DNA of 64,000 bases from the NCBI RefSeq assembly GCF_026967985.1, contig NZ_JAPVBJ010000003.1, positions 62,001 through 126,000 on the forward strand, read 5' to 3'. The position numbers were made by a program, and so were the translations under genes. The DNA is from Modestobacter sp. VKM Ac-2984. GTDB lineage: Bacteria > Actinomycetota > Actinomycetes > Mycobacteriales > Geodermatophilaceae. Of the stretch, positions 46,220 through 55,119 are shown piece after piece. The stretch's first letter is position 1. Every line of letters starts with the position of its first letter. Below the pieces are notes generated by a model. That model had not been told where the DNA came from, did no database searches, and saw only the letters and a list, made by a program, of their open reading frames with translations.

Positions 46220-47235
46220 AGCCGTTCGCCTACGCCCGGCCCGGCGACGTCGCCGAGGCCGTGCGGGACGTCGTCGCCGAGCCGAACGCGGTCTTCCTGG
46301 CCGGGGGCACCAACCTGGTCGACCACCTGCGCCTCGGCGTGGCCCGGCCCGACCTGGTGGTCGACGTCCGCACGCTGACCTCCCGCGAGGTGACCGACCT
46401 CCCGGACGGAGGGCTGCGGCTGGGCGCGGCCTCGACCAACAGCCAGGTCGCCGCCGACCCGCGCGTCCGGGAGCGGTGGCCGGTGCTGGCCCAGGCGCTG
46501 CTGGCCGGGGCGACCGGTCAGCTGCGCAACATGGCGACGACCGGCGGCAACCCACTGCAGCGCACCCGCTGCGTGTACTTCCAGGACGTGACCACCCCGT
46601 GCAACAAGCGGGAGCCGGGCAGCGGGTGCAGCGCGGTCGGGGGCTACACCCGCTACCACGCCGTCCTCGGGACGCCGGCCGCGCTGCCGGACCCGACCGC
46701 GCCCGAGACCTGCATCGCCACCCACCCCTCGGACATGGCGGTGGCGCTGGCCGCGCTCGACGCGCAGGTGCAGGTGCTCGGCCCGGCGGGGGAACGCACG
46801 GTCCCGTTCACCGAGCTGCACCGGCTGCCCGGCGACGACCCGTCCCGGGACACCGTGCTGGAACACGGCGACCTGATCACCGCCATCGACCTGCCCGCGC
46901 TGCCGGCCGGCACCCGCTCGGCCTACCGCAAGGTCCGCGACCGGGCCTCCTACGCCTTCGCGCTGATCTCGGTGGCCGCCGCCGTCACCCCGGACGGTGA
47001 CCTGCGGCTGGCCCTCGGCGGCGTCGCGCACAAGCCGTGGCGGGCCACCCGGGCCGAGGAGGTGCTCCGCGGGCAGCAGCTGACCGAGGACGCCGTCCGG
47101 GCCGCGATCGCCGCCGAACTGGCGGCCGCCCAACCGCAGCCGGGGATCGACAGCGGCAACGGCTTCAAGATCCCACTCGTCGCCCGCACCGTGCTCGCCA
47201 CCGTGCGCGGCCTCCCCCCGGAGGAGCAGTCATGA
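46216..47235 (+). CDS. Molybdenum hydroxylase FAD subunit (PaoB/YagS type)
   Basis: 339 residues from GTG 46216. FAD-binding signature FLAGGTNLVDHLRLGV and ATTGGNPLQRTRC are typical of the CoxM/PaoB group. A cysteine-containing insert, CVYFQDVTTPCNKREPGSGC, corresponds to the extra [4Fe-4S] segment of PaoB, which is absent from ordinary xanthine dehydrogenases. This places the enzyme with PaoABC-like aldehyde oxidoreductases. It is coupled to both neighbours by 4-base overlaps. Confidence 0.93.
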   Translation: MKPFAYARPGDVAEAVRDVVAEPNAVFLAGGTNLVDHLRLGVARPDLVVDVRTLTSREVTDLPDGGLRLGAASTNSQVAADPRVRERWPVLAQALLAGATGQLRNMATTGGNPLQRTRCVYFQDVTTPCNKREPGSGCSAVGGYTRYHAVLGTPAALPDPTAPETCIATHPSDMAVALAALDAQVQVLGPAGERTVPFTELHRLPGDDPSRDTVLEHGDLITAIDLPALPAGTRSAYRKVRDRASYAFALISVAAAVTPDGDLRLALGGVAHKPWRATRAEEVLRGQQLTEDAVRAAIAAELAAAQPQPGIDSGNGFKIPLVARTVLATVRGLPPEEQS

Positions 47236-49319
47236 CCGACCTGCTGGAGCCGCGCGCCATGGGCCAGGACCTGGTGCGCCGGGACGGCGAGCTCAAGGTC
47301 CGAGGCACCGCCACCTACGCCTACGAGACGCCGGTCGAGCACCCTGCCTATGCCCACCCGGTGCAGGCCACGATCGCCCGGGGCCGGGTCACCGCGATGG
47401 ACACCGCCGCGGCCGAGGCGCTGGACGGGGTGCTGGCCGTGCTCACCCCGTTCGACGCCGAGCGGCTCGCCTCCACGGAAGACGCTGAGTACGCCGTCCT
47501 GCAGGGGCCGGACGTCGGCTTCCGCGGCCAGCTGATCGGGGTGGTGGTCGCGGAGACCTCCGAGCTGGCTCGGCAGGCGGCCGACGCCGTCGTGGTGAGC
47601 TACGACCAGCAGCCGCACGACGCGGAGCTGTCCGCCGACCGGCCGGACCTGTACGCGCCGGATCAGGTGAACGCCGGGCACGAGACCGACACCGCCGAGG
47701 GCGACGTCGCGGCGGCCATGGCCGCCGCCGAGGTCACGCTGGAGCGCACCTACTCCACGGCGATGTACCACAACAACCCGCTCGAGCCGCACGCCACGAC
47801 GGCGCTGTGGGAGCCGGCCGGCGACGGGTTCCTGACGCTGTGGGACTCCACCCAGGGCGTGCACCCCGACCGGGCCGCGGTGTGCCAGGTGTTCGGGCTC
47901 GACCAGGAGCAGGTGCGGGTCGTCTGCCCCTACGTCGGTGGCGGGTTCGGCTCCAAGGGGCTGCCGCACGCGAACGTGATGCTGGCCGCGCTGGCCGCCC
48001 GGGCACTGCCCGGCCGGCCGGTGAAGCTCGCGCTCACCCGCCAGCAGATGTTCTCCCTGGCCGGCTACCGCACCCCGACGATCCAGCGGATGCAGCTGGC
48101 CGCCGACCACCGGGGCCGGCTGTCCGCGATCGCCATCGACGTGGTCGAGCAGACCTCGAAGGTCAAGGAGTTCGCCGAGCAGACCGGCGTGCCCACCCGG
48201 ATGATGTACGCCTCGCCGAGCCGGCGGTCCACCCACCGGCTGGCCGCCCTCGACGTGCCGATCCCCTCGTGGATGCGCGCGCCGGGGGAGTGCCCCGGCA
48301 TGTTCGGCCCCGAGGTCGCGATGGACGAGCTCGCCGAGGAGCTCGGCATCGACCCGATCGAGCTGCGCGTCCGCAACGAGCCCGACGTCGACCCGGAGAC
48401 CGGGAAGCCGTGGTCCAGCCGCAACCTGGTGCGGTGCCTGCGCGAGGGCGCCGAGCGGTTCGGCTGGTCCGGGCCTCGGGCGCACCGGGACGGCGACTGG
48501 CTGGTGGGCACCGGCGTCGCCTCCTCGGTCTACCCGACCATGCGGCAGGCCACCTCGACCGCGAACGTGCGCTACGAGGGCGGCCGGTACGTCGCCGAGA
48601 TCGGCGCCGCGGACCTCGGCACCGGGGCCTGGACGATCCTGCCGCAGATCACCGCCGACGCCCTGGGCGTCGACGTCGCCGACGTCGACGTCCGGATCGG
48701 CGACACCCGCTACCCGGTCGCCTCGGTGGCCGGCGGCTCCTCGGGCACCAACACCTGGGGGTCCGCGCTCGTCGTCGCGGCCCGCGAGTTCCGCACGAAG
48801 TTCGGCGCCGATCCGCGGGACGGCGACGAGGCCAGCGGGGACGTCGACCAGGCCGGGCAGGACGACACCCACTCCCCGTACGCGTTCGGCGCCCAGTTCG
48901 TCGAGGCCCGGGTCAACGCCGACACCGGGGAGATCCGGGTGCCGCGGCTGCTCGGCGTCTTCGGCGTCGGCCGGGTGATCAACCCCCGGACGGCGCGGTC
49001 GCAGCTGATTGGCGGGATGACCATGGGGCTGTCGATGGCGCTGCACGAGAACAGCGCCTGGGACCCGGCGGTGGGGCAGGTGGCCAACCACGACCTGGCC
49101 GAGTACCACATCACGGTCAACGCCGACGTCGGTGCGATCGAGGCGCACTGGATCGACGAGCACGACCCCTACGTCAACGCCATGGGCAGCAAGGGGATCG
49201 GCGAGATCGGCATCGTCGGCACGGCGGCGGCGGTGGTCAACGCCGTCCACGCCGCCACCGGCGTGCGCGTCCGGCACCTGCCGGTCACCCTGGACAAGCT
49301 GCTGACCGCCCTGCCGTGA
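47232..49319 (+). CDS. Molybdenum hydroxylase catalytic subunit (PaoC/YagR type)
   Basis: 695 residues from ATG 47232, with GGAGGAG as ribosome site. Features: GTATYAYETPVEHPAYAH near the N-terminus, the molybdopterin-binding GGGFGSKG, PSWMRAPGECPGMF, AGGSSGTNTWG, and the catalytic base in GSKGIGEIGIVG (Glu658). With the two preceding subunits it should form a heterotrimer that oxidises aldehydes, perhaps aromatic ones, to acids by hydroxylation at molybdenum-cytosine-dinucleotide. No XdhC/PaoD-type maturation gene is beside it, so that factor must be encoded elsewhere. A hairpin follows. Confidence 0.94.
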   Translation: MTDLLEPRAMGQDLVRRDGELKVRGTATYAYETPVEHPAYAHPVQATIARGRVTAMDTAAAEALDGVLAVLTPFDAERLASTEDAEYAVLQGPDVGFRGQLIGVVVAETSELARQAADAVVVSYDQQPHDAELSADRPDLYAPDQVNAGHETDTAEGDVAAAMAAAEVTLERTYSTAMYHNNPLEPHATTALWEPAGDGFLTLWDSTQGVHPDRAAVCQVFGLDQEQVRVVCPYVGGGFGSKGLPHANVMLAALAARALPGRPVKLALTRQQMFSLAGYRTPTIQRMQLAADHRGRLSAIAIDVVEQTSKVKEFAEQTGVPTRMMYASPSRRSTHRLAALDVPIPSWMRAPGECPGMFGPEVAMDELAEELGIDPIELRVRNEPDVDPETGKPWSSRNLVRCLREGAERFGWSGPRAHRDGDWLVGTGVASSVYPTMRQATSTANVRYEGGRYVAEIGAADLGTGAWTILPQITADALGVDVADVDVRIGDTRYPVASVAGGSSGTNTWGSALVVAAREFRTKFGADPRDGDEASGDVDQAGQDDTHSPYAFGAQFVEARVNADTGEIRVPRLLGVFGVGRVINPRTARSQLIGGMTMGLSMALHENSAWDPAVGQVANHDLAEYHITVNADVGAIEAHWIDEHDPYVNAMGSKGIGEIGIVGTAAAVVNAVHAATGVRVRHLPVTLDKLLTALP

Positions 49320-49329
49320 CCGATCCCGC

Positions 49330-49368
49330 GGGTCGGCGACGCTGCGGCAGGACAGCGGCCGCCGACCC
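49330..49368 (+). terminator. Hairpin after the molybdenum hydroxylase operon
   Basis: GGGTCGGCG (49330-49338) and CGCCGACCC (49360-49368) form an exact 9-bp stem. Within the 21-base loop CGCTG and CAGCG can form a second inner stem of 5 bp. It starts 11 bases after the stop codon, and no T-run follows. It lies before the exporter gene. Confidence 0.55.
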
Positions 49369-49403
49369 CACCGTCCCGGGAGGACGTCCTGCCTGCTCAG
49401 CCC

Positions 49404-50951
49404 GTGCCCACCGACCCCGATGCCCCCGAAGGCGCCGATCCGCGGCGGTGGCACGCCCTCTGGGTGACGCTCGTCGTCGGCTTCATGACGCTGCTGGACG
49501 TCAGCATCGTGTCGGTCGCCCTCCCGTCCCTGCGGTCGGACCTGGGTGCCACGCCGGCGACCGTGCAGTGGGTGGTCTCGGGCTACGCGCTGGCCTTCGG
49601 TCTGGCGCTGGTGCCAGCCGGGCGGCTCGGTGACGCCTACGGCCGCCGCCGGATGTTCCTCATCGGCCTGGTCGCCTTCGTGCTGTGCAGCGCGGCCGCG
49701 GGTGCGGCGCCGTCGATCGAACTGCTCGTCGCGGCCCGGCTCGCCCAGGGCTTCGCCGCCGGCTGCCTGGCCCCGCAGAACTCCGCGCTGATCCAGCAGC
49801 TCTTCCGGGGCGCCGAGCGGGGGCGGGCGTTCGGGTTCTTCGGCGCGACGGTCGGGATCTCCACCGCCGTCGGGCCGGTGCTGGGCGGGGTGATCCTGGC
49901 GCTCGCGTCCGGCCCGGGCGGCTGGCGGTGGATCTTCTACGTCAACGTGCCGATCGGCGTGCTGGCGTTCGTGCTGGCCGTCCGGCTGATCCCGGGCCGC
50001 CCGCGGGGGGAGGAGCACGGGCGGATCGACGTCCCGGGGATGCTGCTGCTCGGCGGTGGGGCGTTCGCGCTGCTGCTGCCGCTGGTGCAGGCGGAGGCCG
50101 GCGGCCTGTCGCGGCTGTGGTGGTGCTTCCCGGTCGGGATCGCGCTGCTCGTCGCGTTCGTCGGCTGGGAGCAGCGCATCGTCCGGGCCGGCAAGGACCC
50201 GGTCTTCGACCCGCGGCTGGTCACCGCCACCCGCGGCTACGGGCCCGGGGTGGCGCTGGGGACGGTGTACTTCCTCGGCTTCAGCGGCATCTGGCTGACC
50301 TTCGCGCTGTACTTCCAGACCGGGCTGGGCTGGTCGCCGCTGCAGTCCGGGCTGGCCGTGACGCCGTTCGCGGTCGGCTCGGCGACCGCGGCGGTGGTCG
50401 CCGGCCGGCTGGTCCAGCGGTACGGCCGGGCGCTGACCGTGGCCGGCCTCAGCGGCGTGGTGCTCGGCCTGGCCGCCACGGCGATCGTGATCGCCACCGT
50501 GCCGACGGGGCTCACCGGCTGGGCGATCGTCCCGACCCTGCTGCTGGCCGGCGTCGGCGGCGGGTTCGTCATCTCGCCGAACATCACGCTCGCGCTGCGG
50601 AACGTGCCGGTGGCGATGGCCGGCTCGGCCGGTGGTGCGCTGCAGACCTTCCAGCGGTTCGGCGGTGCGATCGGCACCGCGGCCCTGCCGGCGCTGTTCT
50701 ACCTCGTGCTCGGCGCCACCGACCAGCAGTACCCGCTGGCCGCCGCGGCCGCGCTGTCCGTGGCCGTGGTCACGTCGCTCGCGGCCCTGGTCATCGGGGC
50801 GTTCGACTGGCGGCACGACCGCCGGGCCGACCGCGCCGAGGCCGAGGCCGAGGGTCAGGCCGAGGACGAGGGCCGGGATCGTGACGACGAGGGTTCCGAG
50901 CCCGACCTCGATCCCCGGCACAGCCACGACCACGCGGCCCGGACGGGCTGA
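49404..50951 (+). CDS. MFS exporter, DHA2 family, with acidic/His C-terminal tail
   Basis: 515 residues from GTG 49404; the ribosome-like GGGAGGA is 20 bases away, so the start is uncertain. Fourteen hydrophobic segments are expected; helix 1 has TLLDVSIVSVALPSL, the helix 2-3 loop GRLGDAYGRRRMF and helix 5 GATVGISTAVGPVLGGVI. The last 45 residues form a hydrophilic tail rich in Asp, Glu and Arg that ends in RHSHDHAARTG, possibly metal-binding. It should be a proton-driven exporter of drugs or metabolites. It sits after the molybdenum hydroxylase, separated by a hairpin, so co-function is not certain. Confidence 0.92.
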   Translation: MPTDPDAPEGADPRRWHALWVTLVVGFMTLLDVSIVSVALPSLRSDLGATPATVQWVVSGYALAFGLALVPAGRLGDAYGRRRMFLIGLVAFVLCSAAAGAAPSIELLVAARLAQGFAAGCLAPQNSALIQQLFRGAERGRAFGFFGATVGISTAVGPVLGGVILALASGPGGWRWIFYVNVPIGVLAFVLAVRLIPGRPRGEEHGRIDVPGMLLLGGGAFALLLPLVQAEAGGLSRLWWCFPVGIALLVAFVGWEQRIVRAGKDPVFDPRLVTATRGYGPGVALGTVYFLGFSGIWLTFALYFQTGLGWSPLQSGLAVTPFAVGSATAAVVAGRLVQRYGRALTVAGLSGVVLGLAATAIVIATVPTGLTGWAIVPTLLLAGVGGGFVISPNITLALRNVPVAMAGSAGGALQTFQRFGGAIGTAALPALFYLVLGATDQQYPLAAAAALSVAVVTSLAALVIGAFDWRHDRRADRAEAEAEGQAEDEGRDRDDEGSEPDLDPRHSHDHAARTG

Positions 50952-51085
50952 GCAGCTGTTCGGTGTGCCACGTCACATCGGGCGGCGTCCGATCTGCGGC
51001 CGCGGTCGCGCACGGTGCTCGCCGCGCCGGATCCGGGTCCGCCGCCGGGCGGTGGCATGGACGGTGATGTGCGGCGCCCCCTGGG

Positions 51086-52258
51086 ATGAGCCCGACGCCG
51101 TCCCCCTGCCTTGGAGTCCCGTTGCCCGGAGTCGTCGCGCCCTCCTCGTCCCGGTGGGTGCGTCGGCACCCGGCCGGCCGCCGTCCGGCCACCCGTCGTC
51201 CCGTCGTGGTCGGCCGCGCCACCGTGCTCGCCGTGGTCGGCGTCTGCGGGGTGTTCGTCCCGGCAGCGCAGGCGGACGGCGGCGAGCCCGCCGCGCCCGT
51301 TCCCGCACCGCCGGTCGTCGAGCAGCCGGCGCCCTACGTCGGCCAGACGGTCTGCGACCCGGCGGCCAAGCCCGGCACCGCCGACCTCGCCGCACTGGTC
51401 CTCGCCGCCTACGCCGCCGGGACCAACGGTGGCATCAGCCGCGACTGCGCGATCGGCGGCACCAGCGAGCACAAGGAGGGGCGTGCCTGGGACTGGATGC
51501 TGCGGGCCGACGTCCCCGAGGAGCGCGACGCCGCCGACCGCTTCCTCGGCTGGTTGACCGCCGACGGCCCGAGCGGGGAGTCGGCCTACCAGGCCCGGCG
51601 GCTCGGGGTCATGTACGTCGTGTGGGACCGCCGGATCTGGTCGGCCGACAACGCCGCCGCCGGCTGGCTGCTCTACACCGGGGCCGATCCGCACACCGGG
51701 CATGTGCACCTGTCGCAGTCCTGGAGCGGTGCGCTGGGCCAGACGTCGTGGTGGACGGGGGTGGCCTCCCGGGTCGACCACCGCAGCTGCGCGGAGGTCG
51801 TCGAGGGCCTGGCCGAACCGGGGGCGCTCGCCACCGTCTGCACGCCGACCCCGGTCTCCGAGCAGGTGGCACCGCCACCGGCGCCGGCGGTGACCGGCAG
51901 CCACACGGTGGTGCCCGGGGACACGCTCGGGCAGATCGCGCTGGACCAGGGGACGACGGTGGCCGAGCTGATGGCCGCCAACGGGCTGACCAGCACCGTG
52001 ATCGGTGTCGGTCAGGTGCTGGCCGTGCCCGGTCCGCCGACCGCCGTCCCGGTGCCGGCACCCGTGGTGGCACCCGTGGTGGCGCCCGCGCCGGCACCCG
52101 TGGTGGCGCCGGCGACCCACACCGTCGTCCCGGGGGACACGCTCGGGCAGATCGCGCTGGACCAGGGGACGACGGTCGCCGAGCTGATGACCGCGAACGG
52201 GCTGACCAGCACCCTCATCCTGGTCGGTCAGGTGCTCGTCGTGCCCTCGCCGTCCTGA
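51086..52258 (+). CDS. Secreted LysM protein with a metallopeptidase-like N-domain
   Basis: 390 residues if started at ATG 51086. TTG 51122 is an alternative with a better ribosome site (TTGGAG, 5 bases away). A long basic N-terminus and helix (VVVGRATVLAVVGVCGVF, then PAAQA) form a secretion signal. Residues about 85-260 carry SEHKEGRAWDWML and HTGHVHLSQSW, a His/Asp/His arrangement like the ARB_07466 / M15-peptidase-like domain seen in actinobacterial cell-wall proteins. Two nearly identical LysM domains follow (HTVVPGDTLGQIALDQGTTV, twice), joined by a Pro/Ala/Val linker. It likely binds and perhaps trims peptidoglycan. No ydaO-type leader was recognisable upstream. Confidence 0.88.
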   Translation: MSPTPSPCLGVPLPGVVAPSSSRWVRRHPAGRRPATRRPVVVGRATVLAVVGVCGVFVPAAQADGGEPAAPVPAPPVVEQPAPYVGQTVCDPAAKPGTADLAALVLAAYAAGTNGGISRDCAIGGTSEHKEGRAWDWMLRADVPEERDAADRFLGWLTADGPSGESAYQARRLGVMYVVWDRRIWSADNAAAGWLLYTGADPHTGHVHLSQSWSGALGQTSWWTGVASRVDHRSCAEVVEGLAEPGALATVCTPTPVSEQVAPPPAPAVTGSHTVVPGDTLGQIALDQGTTVAELMAANGLTSTVIGVGQVLAVPGPPTAVPVPAPVVAPVVAPAPAPVVAPATHTVVPGDTLGQIALDQGTTVAELMTANGLTSTLILVGQVLVVPSPS

Positions 52259-52290
52259 GGAGGGCAGCGCCGTCCTGAGGAGGGCAGCGC
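52251..52290. repeat. Two tandem copies of a 20-bp unit over the LysM gene stop
   Basis: CGTCCTGAGGAGGGCAGCGC occurs at 52251-52270 and 52271-52290, followed by a partial third copy CGTCCTG. The first copy contains the stop codon of the LysM gene. It looks like a small replication-slippage duplication. Confidence 0.9.
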
Positions 52291-52302
52291 CGTCCTGGGT
52301 GA

Positions 52303-52338
52303 GCGCCGTCGCCTGCCTCGCAGGGCAGGCGACGGCGC
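52303..52338. terminator. Strong hairpin between convergent LysM and dehydrogenase genes
   Basis: The arms 52303-52317 and 52324-52338 are exact 15-bp reverse complements (GCGCCGTCGCCTGCC and its inverse) around the loop TCGCAG. It starts 44 bases after the LysM stop and ends 7 bases before the dehydrogenase stop, so it can terminate both strands. Confidence 0.85.
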
Positions 52339-52345
52339 CGGCGGC

Positions 52346-53554
52346 TCAGGGGGCGATGACCGCCTTGGTCCAGCCGCTCTCGCGGTGGTCGAAGGTCTCG
52401 TAGGCCTGCAGGACGGTGGGCATGTCCTGGACCTGGGTGAGCACGGTGGACGGGTCGATGGCGCCGGTGCGCACCAGGTCCAGCAGGTGCGGGATGTAGC
52501 GCCGGTGGTTGCAGTTGCCCATCTTGACGCTCAGGTTCTTGTTCATCGCGGCGCCGATGGGGAAGGCGTTCAGCTGCGGCGGGTAGACGCCGATGATGCC
52601 GATGCTGCCGGCCTTGGCCACCGCCTCCACGGCCCACTGCAGCGACTGGCTGGGCGCGTCGCCGGCGACGTAGGTCTGCCCGTGCGGGTTCTGGTCCGGG
52701 GCGACCTGGCTGCGCTCGGCGTCGAACTGCTGCGCCTGCTGGTCGGCCGACTCCGCGGCCGGGCCGGACTTCGGCCGCTGGGCGTCCACGCCCACGGCGT
52801 CGATCACCCGGTCCACCCCGATCCCGCCGGTGAGCTCCTTGACCACCTCGACCGGGTCCTCGGTGTTGAAGTCGATCGCCTCCGCGCCCCGGCCACGGGC
52901 CTGGTCGAGCCGGCTGGCGACGCCGTCGACGACGAGCACCCGGCCGGCGCCCTGCTGGAAGGCGCTGGTCACGGCGAACTGACCCACCGGCCCGGCGCCC
53001 AGCACCAGCACGGTGTCGCCCTGGGACACGTCGGCGAGCCGGGCGCCGAACCAGGCGGTCGGGTAGATGTCCGACAGCATGATCGCCGCGTCGTCGCTGA
53101 CCTCCTCGGGCAGCCACACCGGGCCGACGTTGGCGTAGGGGATCCGGGCGTACTGGGCCTGCAGGCCGTCGACCGGTCCGGTGGTCTGCGGACCGCCGAA
53201 GAAGCACGTGCCGGCCGCGGCGCCGTTGGGGTTGGCGTTGTCGCACTGGGCGTAGTAGCCGGCCCGGCAGTAGGAGCAGTGACCGCAGCCGACGGTCGAG
53301 GGGATGACCACCCGGTCACCGGGGCGCAGGTTCCGCACACCCGGGCCGGTCTCCCGCACGACGCCCACCGCCTCGTGGCCGAGGATCGTGCCCGGGACCA
53401 TGCCGGCCATCGTGCCCCGGACGAAGTGCAGGTCGGTGCCGCAGATGCCGCTCGCGGTCACCTCGATGATCGCGTCGGTGGGGTCTTGGATGGTCGGGTC
53501 CGGGACGTCGTCGAGCCGGATGTCGCCGACGCCGTGCCACACGACTGCCTTCAT
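52346..53554 (-). CDS. Zinc alcohol dehydrogenase, formaldehyde-dehydrogenase-like
   Basis: 402 residues from ATG 53554 with GGAGG 8 bases upstream. MDR family: catalytic Cys in ASGICGTDLHF, GTILGHEAVG, all four structural-zinc cysteines in CGHCSYCRAGYYAQC, and the Rossmann loop LGAGPVGQFAV. The insert around residues 250-290 (PAAESADQQAQQFDAERSQV) and the overall length resemble glutathione-independent formaldehyde dehydrogenase (FdhA) and related enzymes. It may detoxify formaldehyde or other aldehydes. A candidate stress-sigma promoter lies about 70 bases upstream, in the gap behind nuoN. Confidence 0.92.
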   Translation of the reverse strand: MKAVVWHGVGDIRLDDVPDPTIQDPTDAIIEVTASGICGTDLHFVRGTMAGMVPGTILGHEAVGVVRETGPGVRNLRPGDRVVIPSTVGCGHCSYCRAGYYAQCDNANPNGAAAGTCFFGGPQTTGPVDGLQAQYARIPYANVGPVWLPEEVSDDAAIMLSDIYPTAWFGARLADVSQGDTVLVLGAGPVGQFAVTSAFQQGAGRVLVVDGVASRLDQARGRGAEAIDFNTEDPVEVVKELTGGIGVDRVIDAVGVDAQRPKSGPAAESADQQAQQFDAERSQVAPDQNPHGQTYVAGDAPSQSLQWAVEAVAKAGSIGIIGVYPPQLNAFPIGAAMNKNLSVKMGNCNHRRYIPHLLDLVRTGAIDPSTVLTQVQDMPTVLQAYETFDHRESGWTKAVIAP

Positions 53555-53624
53555 GGTGCCTCCTGCGGATGAGCTGACGCCGCGCTGCCGACCTGGTCTC
53601 GATCGAGCGGCGTCCCGTCGGCCA

Positions 53625-53649
53625 CTACCCGGCGCTGCGCCCTCCACCC
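53625..53649 (-). promoter_or_regulatory. Candidate SigB/SigF-type promoter of the zinc dehydrogenase
   Basis: On the minus strand GGGT (53649-53646), 15 bases, then GGGTAG (53630-53625), about 70 bases before the dehydrogenase start. It fits GNNT-N14/16-GGGTA but not the GCAT form seen at three other sites, so it is the weakest of the set. Confidence 0.3.
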
Positions 53650-53685
53650 GCCCGGCGCCGTCGTCGATGAGCCGGGTCCGACGGT

Positions 53686-55119
53686 TCAGCCGAGCGTGCC
53701 GTCGCCGGTCAGCGCGGTCACCAGGCCGGCACCGAGCCCGACCGCCAGCACCCCGAGCGCACCGGCCAGCGCGGCCCCGTGCGCCCAGCCGGCGGTGGGT
53801 GCGGGGTCGCCGGGCCGGAACGCCTCGACCAGCCAGCGCAGGTAGTAGAAGAGGCTGACCAGGGTGTTCAGCGCAGCGACCACGACCAGCCAGGCGAGCC
53901 CGCCGTCCCAGGCGGCGGTGAAGACGGTCAGCTTGCCGAGGAAGACCGCCGTCGGCGGGGTGCCGACCAGGCTGAGCAGGCTGATCCCCAGCGCGGCCGC
54001 CAGCCAGGGCCGCTGCCGGGCCAGGCCCCGGAAGTCGGTGAGCGACCGGGCGCCGGGCACCGCGGCGAGCACCGCGAAGGCGGTCAGGTTGGTGACCGCG
54101 TAGCCGGCCAGGTACACCAGCAGCGCCGGGGTGGCGGCCGAGGTGCTGCTCACCACGGCGACCGGCATGAGCAGGTAGCCGACCTGGCTGACCGTCGACC
54201 AGCCCAGCAGCCGGCGGGCGTCGGTCTGGGCGAGCGCCGCCAGGTTGGCCAGCGTCATGGTGGCGGCCGCGAGCAGGCCCACCAGCAGCGGCCAGGACAG
54301 TGCGTCCGGCAGCACGTCGACCAGGCGTGCGGCGGCGACCAGCGCCCCGATCTTGGGCACGGTGGTGAGGAACGCGGCCGCCGCGGTGCCGGCGCCCTGG
54401 GTGGCGTCGGGCACCCACTGGTGCAGCGGGACCCCGCCGGCCTCGAACAGCAGCCCGGCCAGCACGGCCAGCGCACCGACGGCCACCGCGGCGGCCGGCG
54501 CCCCCGCCAGCCCGGTGGCCAGGTCGACGTAGGCGGTGCCGCCGGCGATGCCCGACAGCACCGTGGCCCCGAGCAGCAGGAAGATCCCCGACAGTGCGCC
54601 GAGCAGGTAGGTCTTCAGCGCTGCCTCGGCCGCGCCGGGGCTGCGGACCATGCCGACCAGGGCGTACACCGGGATGCTGGCCAGCAGGAAGGCGACGGCG
54701 AGCACCAGCAGGTCGTCGGTGGCGGCCAGCACGATCGCACCCAGCCCGCCGAGCAGCAGCAGCGCGTAGGTCTCGCTCTCCCGCGCCGTCCCGGCCAGTT
54801 CGTCGACCCCCAGGCCGATCACCAGCAGCACCGCCGCGACGACCACCAGCCGGGTGACCCCGGTCGCGGTGTCGAGCACGAACGCCCCGAACACCGTCTC
54901 CGCGTCCCCACCACCAAAATGGCCATTTTGGTGGCGCGGGAAGGCGAGGGCGGCGGAGACGGCGGCGGCGAGGAGGGCGGCGACCGCGATCAGCCGGGCG
55001 ATCCACTGCCGCTGCCGGGGCAGGAAGGAGCCGGCCAGCAGGGTGGCCACCGCGCCCGCGAGGAGGCAGAGCTCGGGGAGCAGTGCCAGCGGCGACTGCT
55101 CCATCGTCGCCGGCTCCAT
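53686..55119 (-). CDS. nuoN: Complex I-like subunit N
   Basis: 477 residues from ATG 55119, which shares one base with the nuoM stop (TGATG). A GTG three bases earlier is an alternative. Many membrane helices with the antiporter-like family signature: LFEAGGVPLHQWVPDATQGA and DARRLLGWSTVSQVGYLLM. It is one of three proton-pumping subunits. It is the last gene of the operon. A 24-base AT-rich palindrome lies inside the gene and encodes the loop HQNGHFGG after the first helices (about residues 66-73). Confidence 0.93.
   Translation of the reverse strand: MEPATMEQSPLALLPELCLLAGAVATLLAGSFLPRQRQWIARLIAVAALLAAAVSAALAFPRHQNGHFGGGDAETVFGAFVLDTATGVTRLVVVAAVLLVIGLGVDELAGTARESETYALLLLGGLGAIVLAATDDLLVLAVAFLLASIPVYALVGMVRSPGAAEAALKTYLLGALSGIFLLLGATVLSGIAGGTAYVDLATGLAGAPAAAVAVGALAVLAGLLFEAGGVPLHQWVPDATQGAGTAAAAFLTTVPKIGALVAAARLVDVLPDALSWPLLVGLLAAATMTLANLAALAQTDARRLLGWSTVSQVGYLLMPVAVVSSTSAATPALLVYLAGYAVTNLTAFAVLAAVPGARSLTDFRGLARQRPWLAAALGISLLSLVGTPPTAVFLGKLTVFTAAWDGGLAWLVVVAALNTLVSLFYYLRWLVEAFRPGDPAPTAGWAHGAALAGALGVLAVGLGAGLVTALTGDGTLG
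54911..54934. repeat. Perfect 24-bp palindrome inside nuoN
   Basis: The two 12-base halves (CCACCAAAATGG and CCATTTTGGTGG) are exact reverse complements with no spacer, and strikingly AT-rich for this region. At 24 bases it keeps the nuoN frame and falls in an extramembrane loop. This looks like an inserted palindromic element or a protein-binding site rather than ordinary coding drift. Confidence 0.85.

Noticed and set aside
50952-51121. Possible ydaO-type (c-di-AMP) riboswitch before the LysM gene
   Set aside because: Such leaders often precede cell-wall genes in actinobacteria, but I could not find the conserved blocks of that riboswitch in this short GC-rich stretch.
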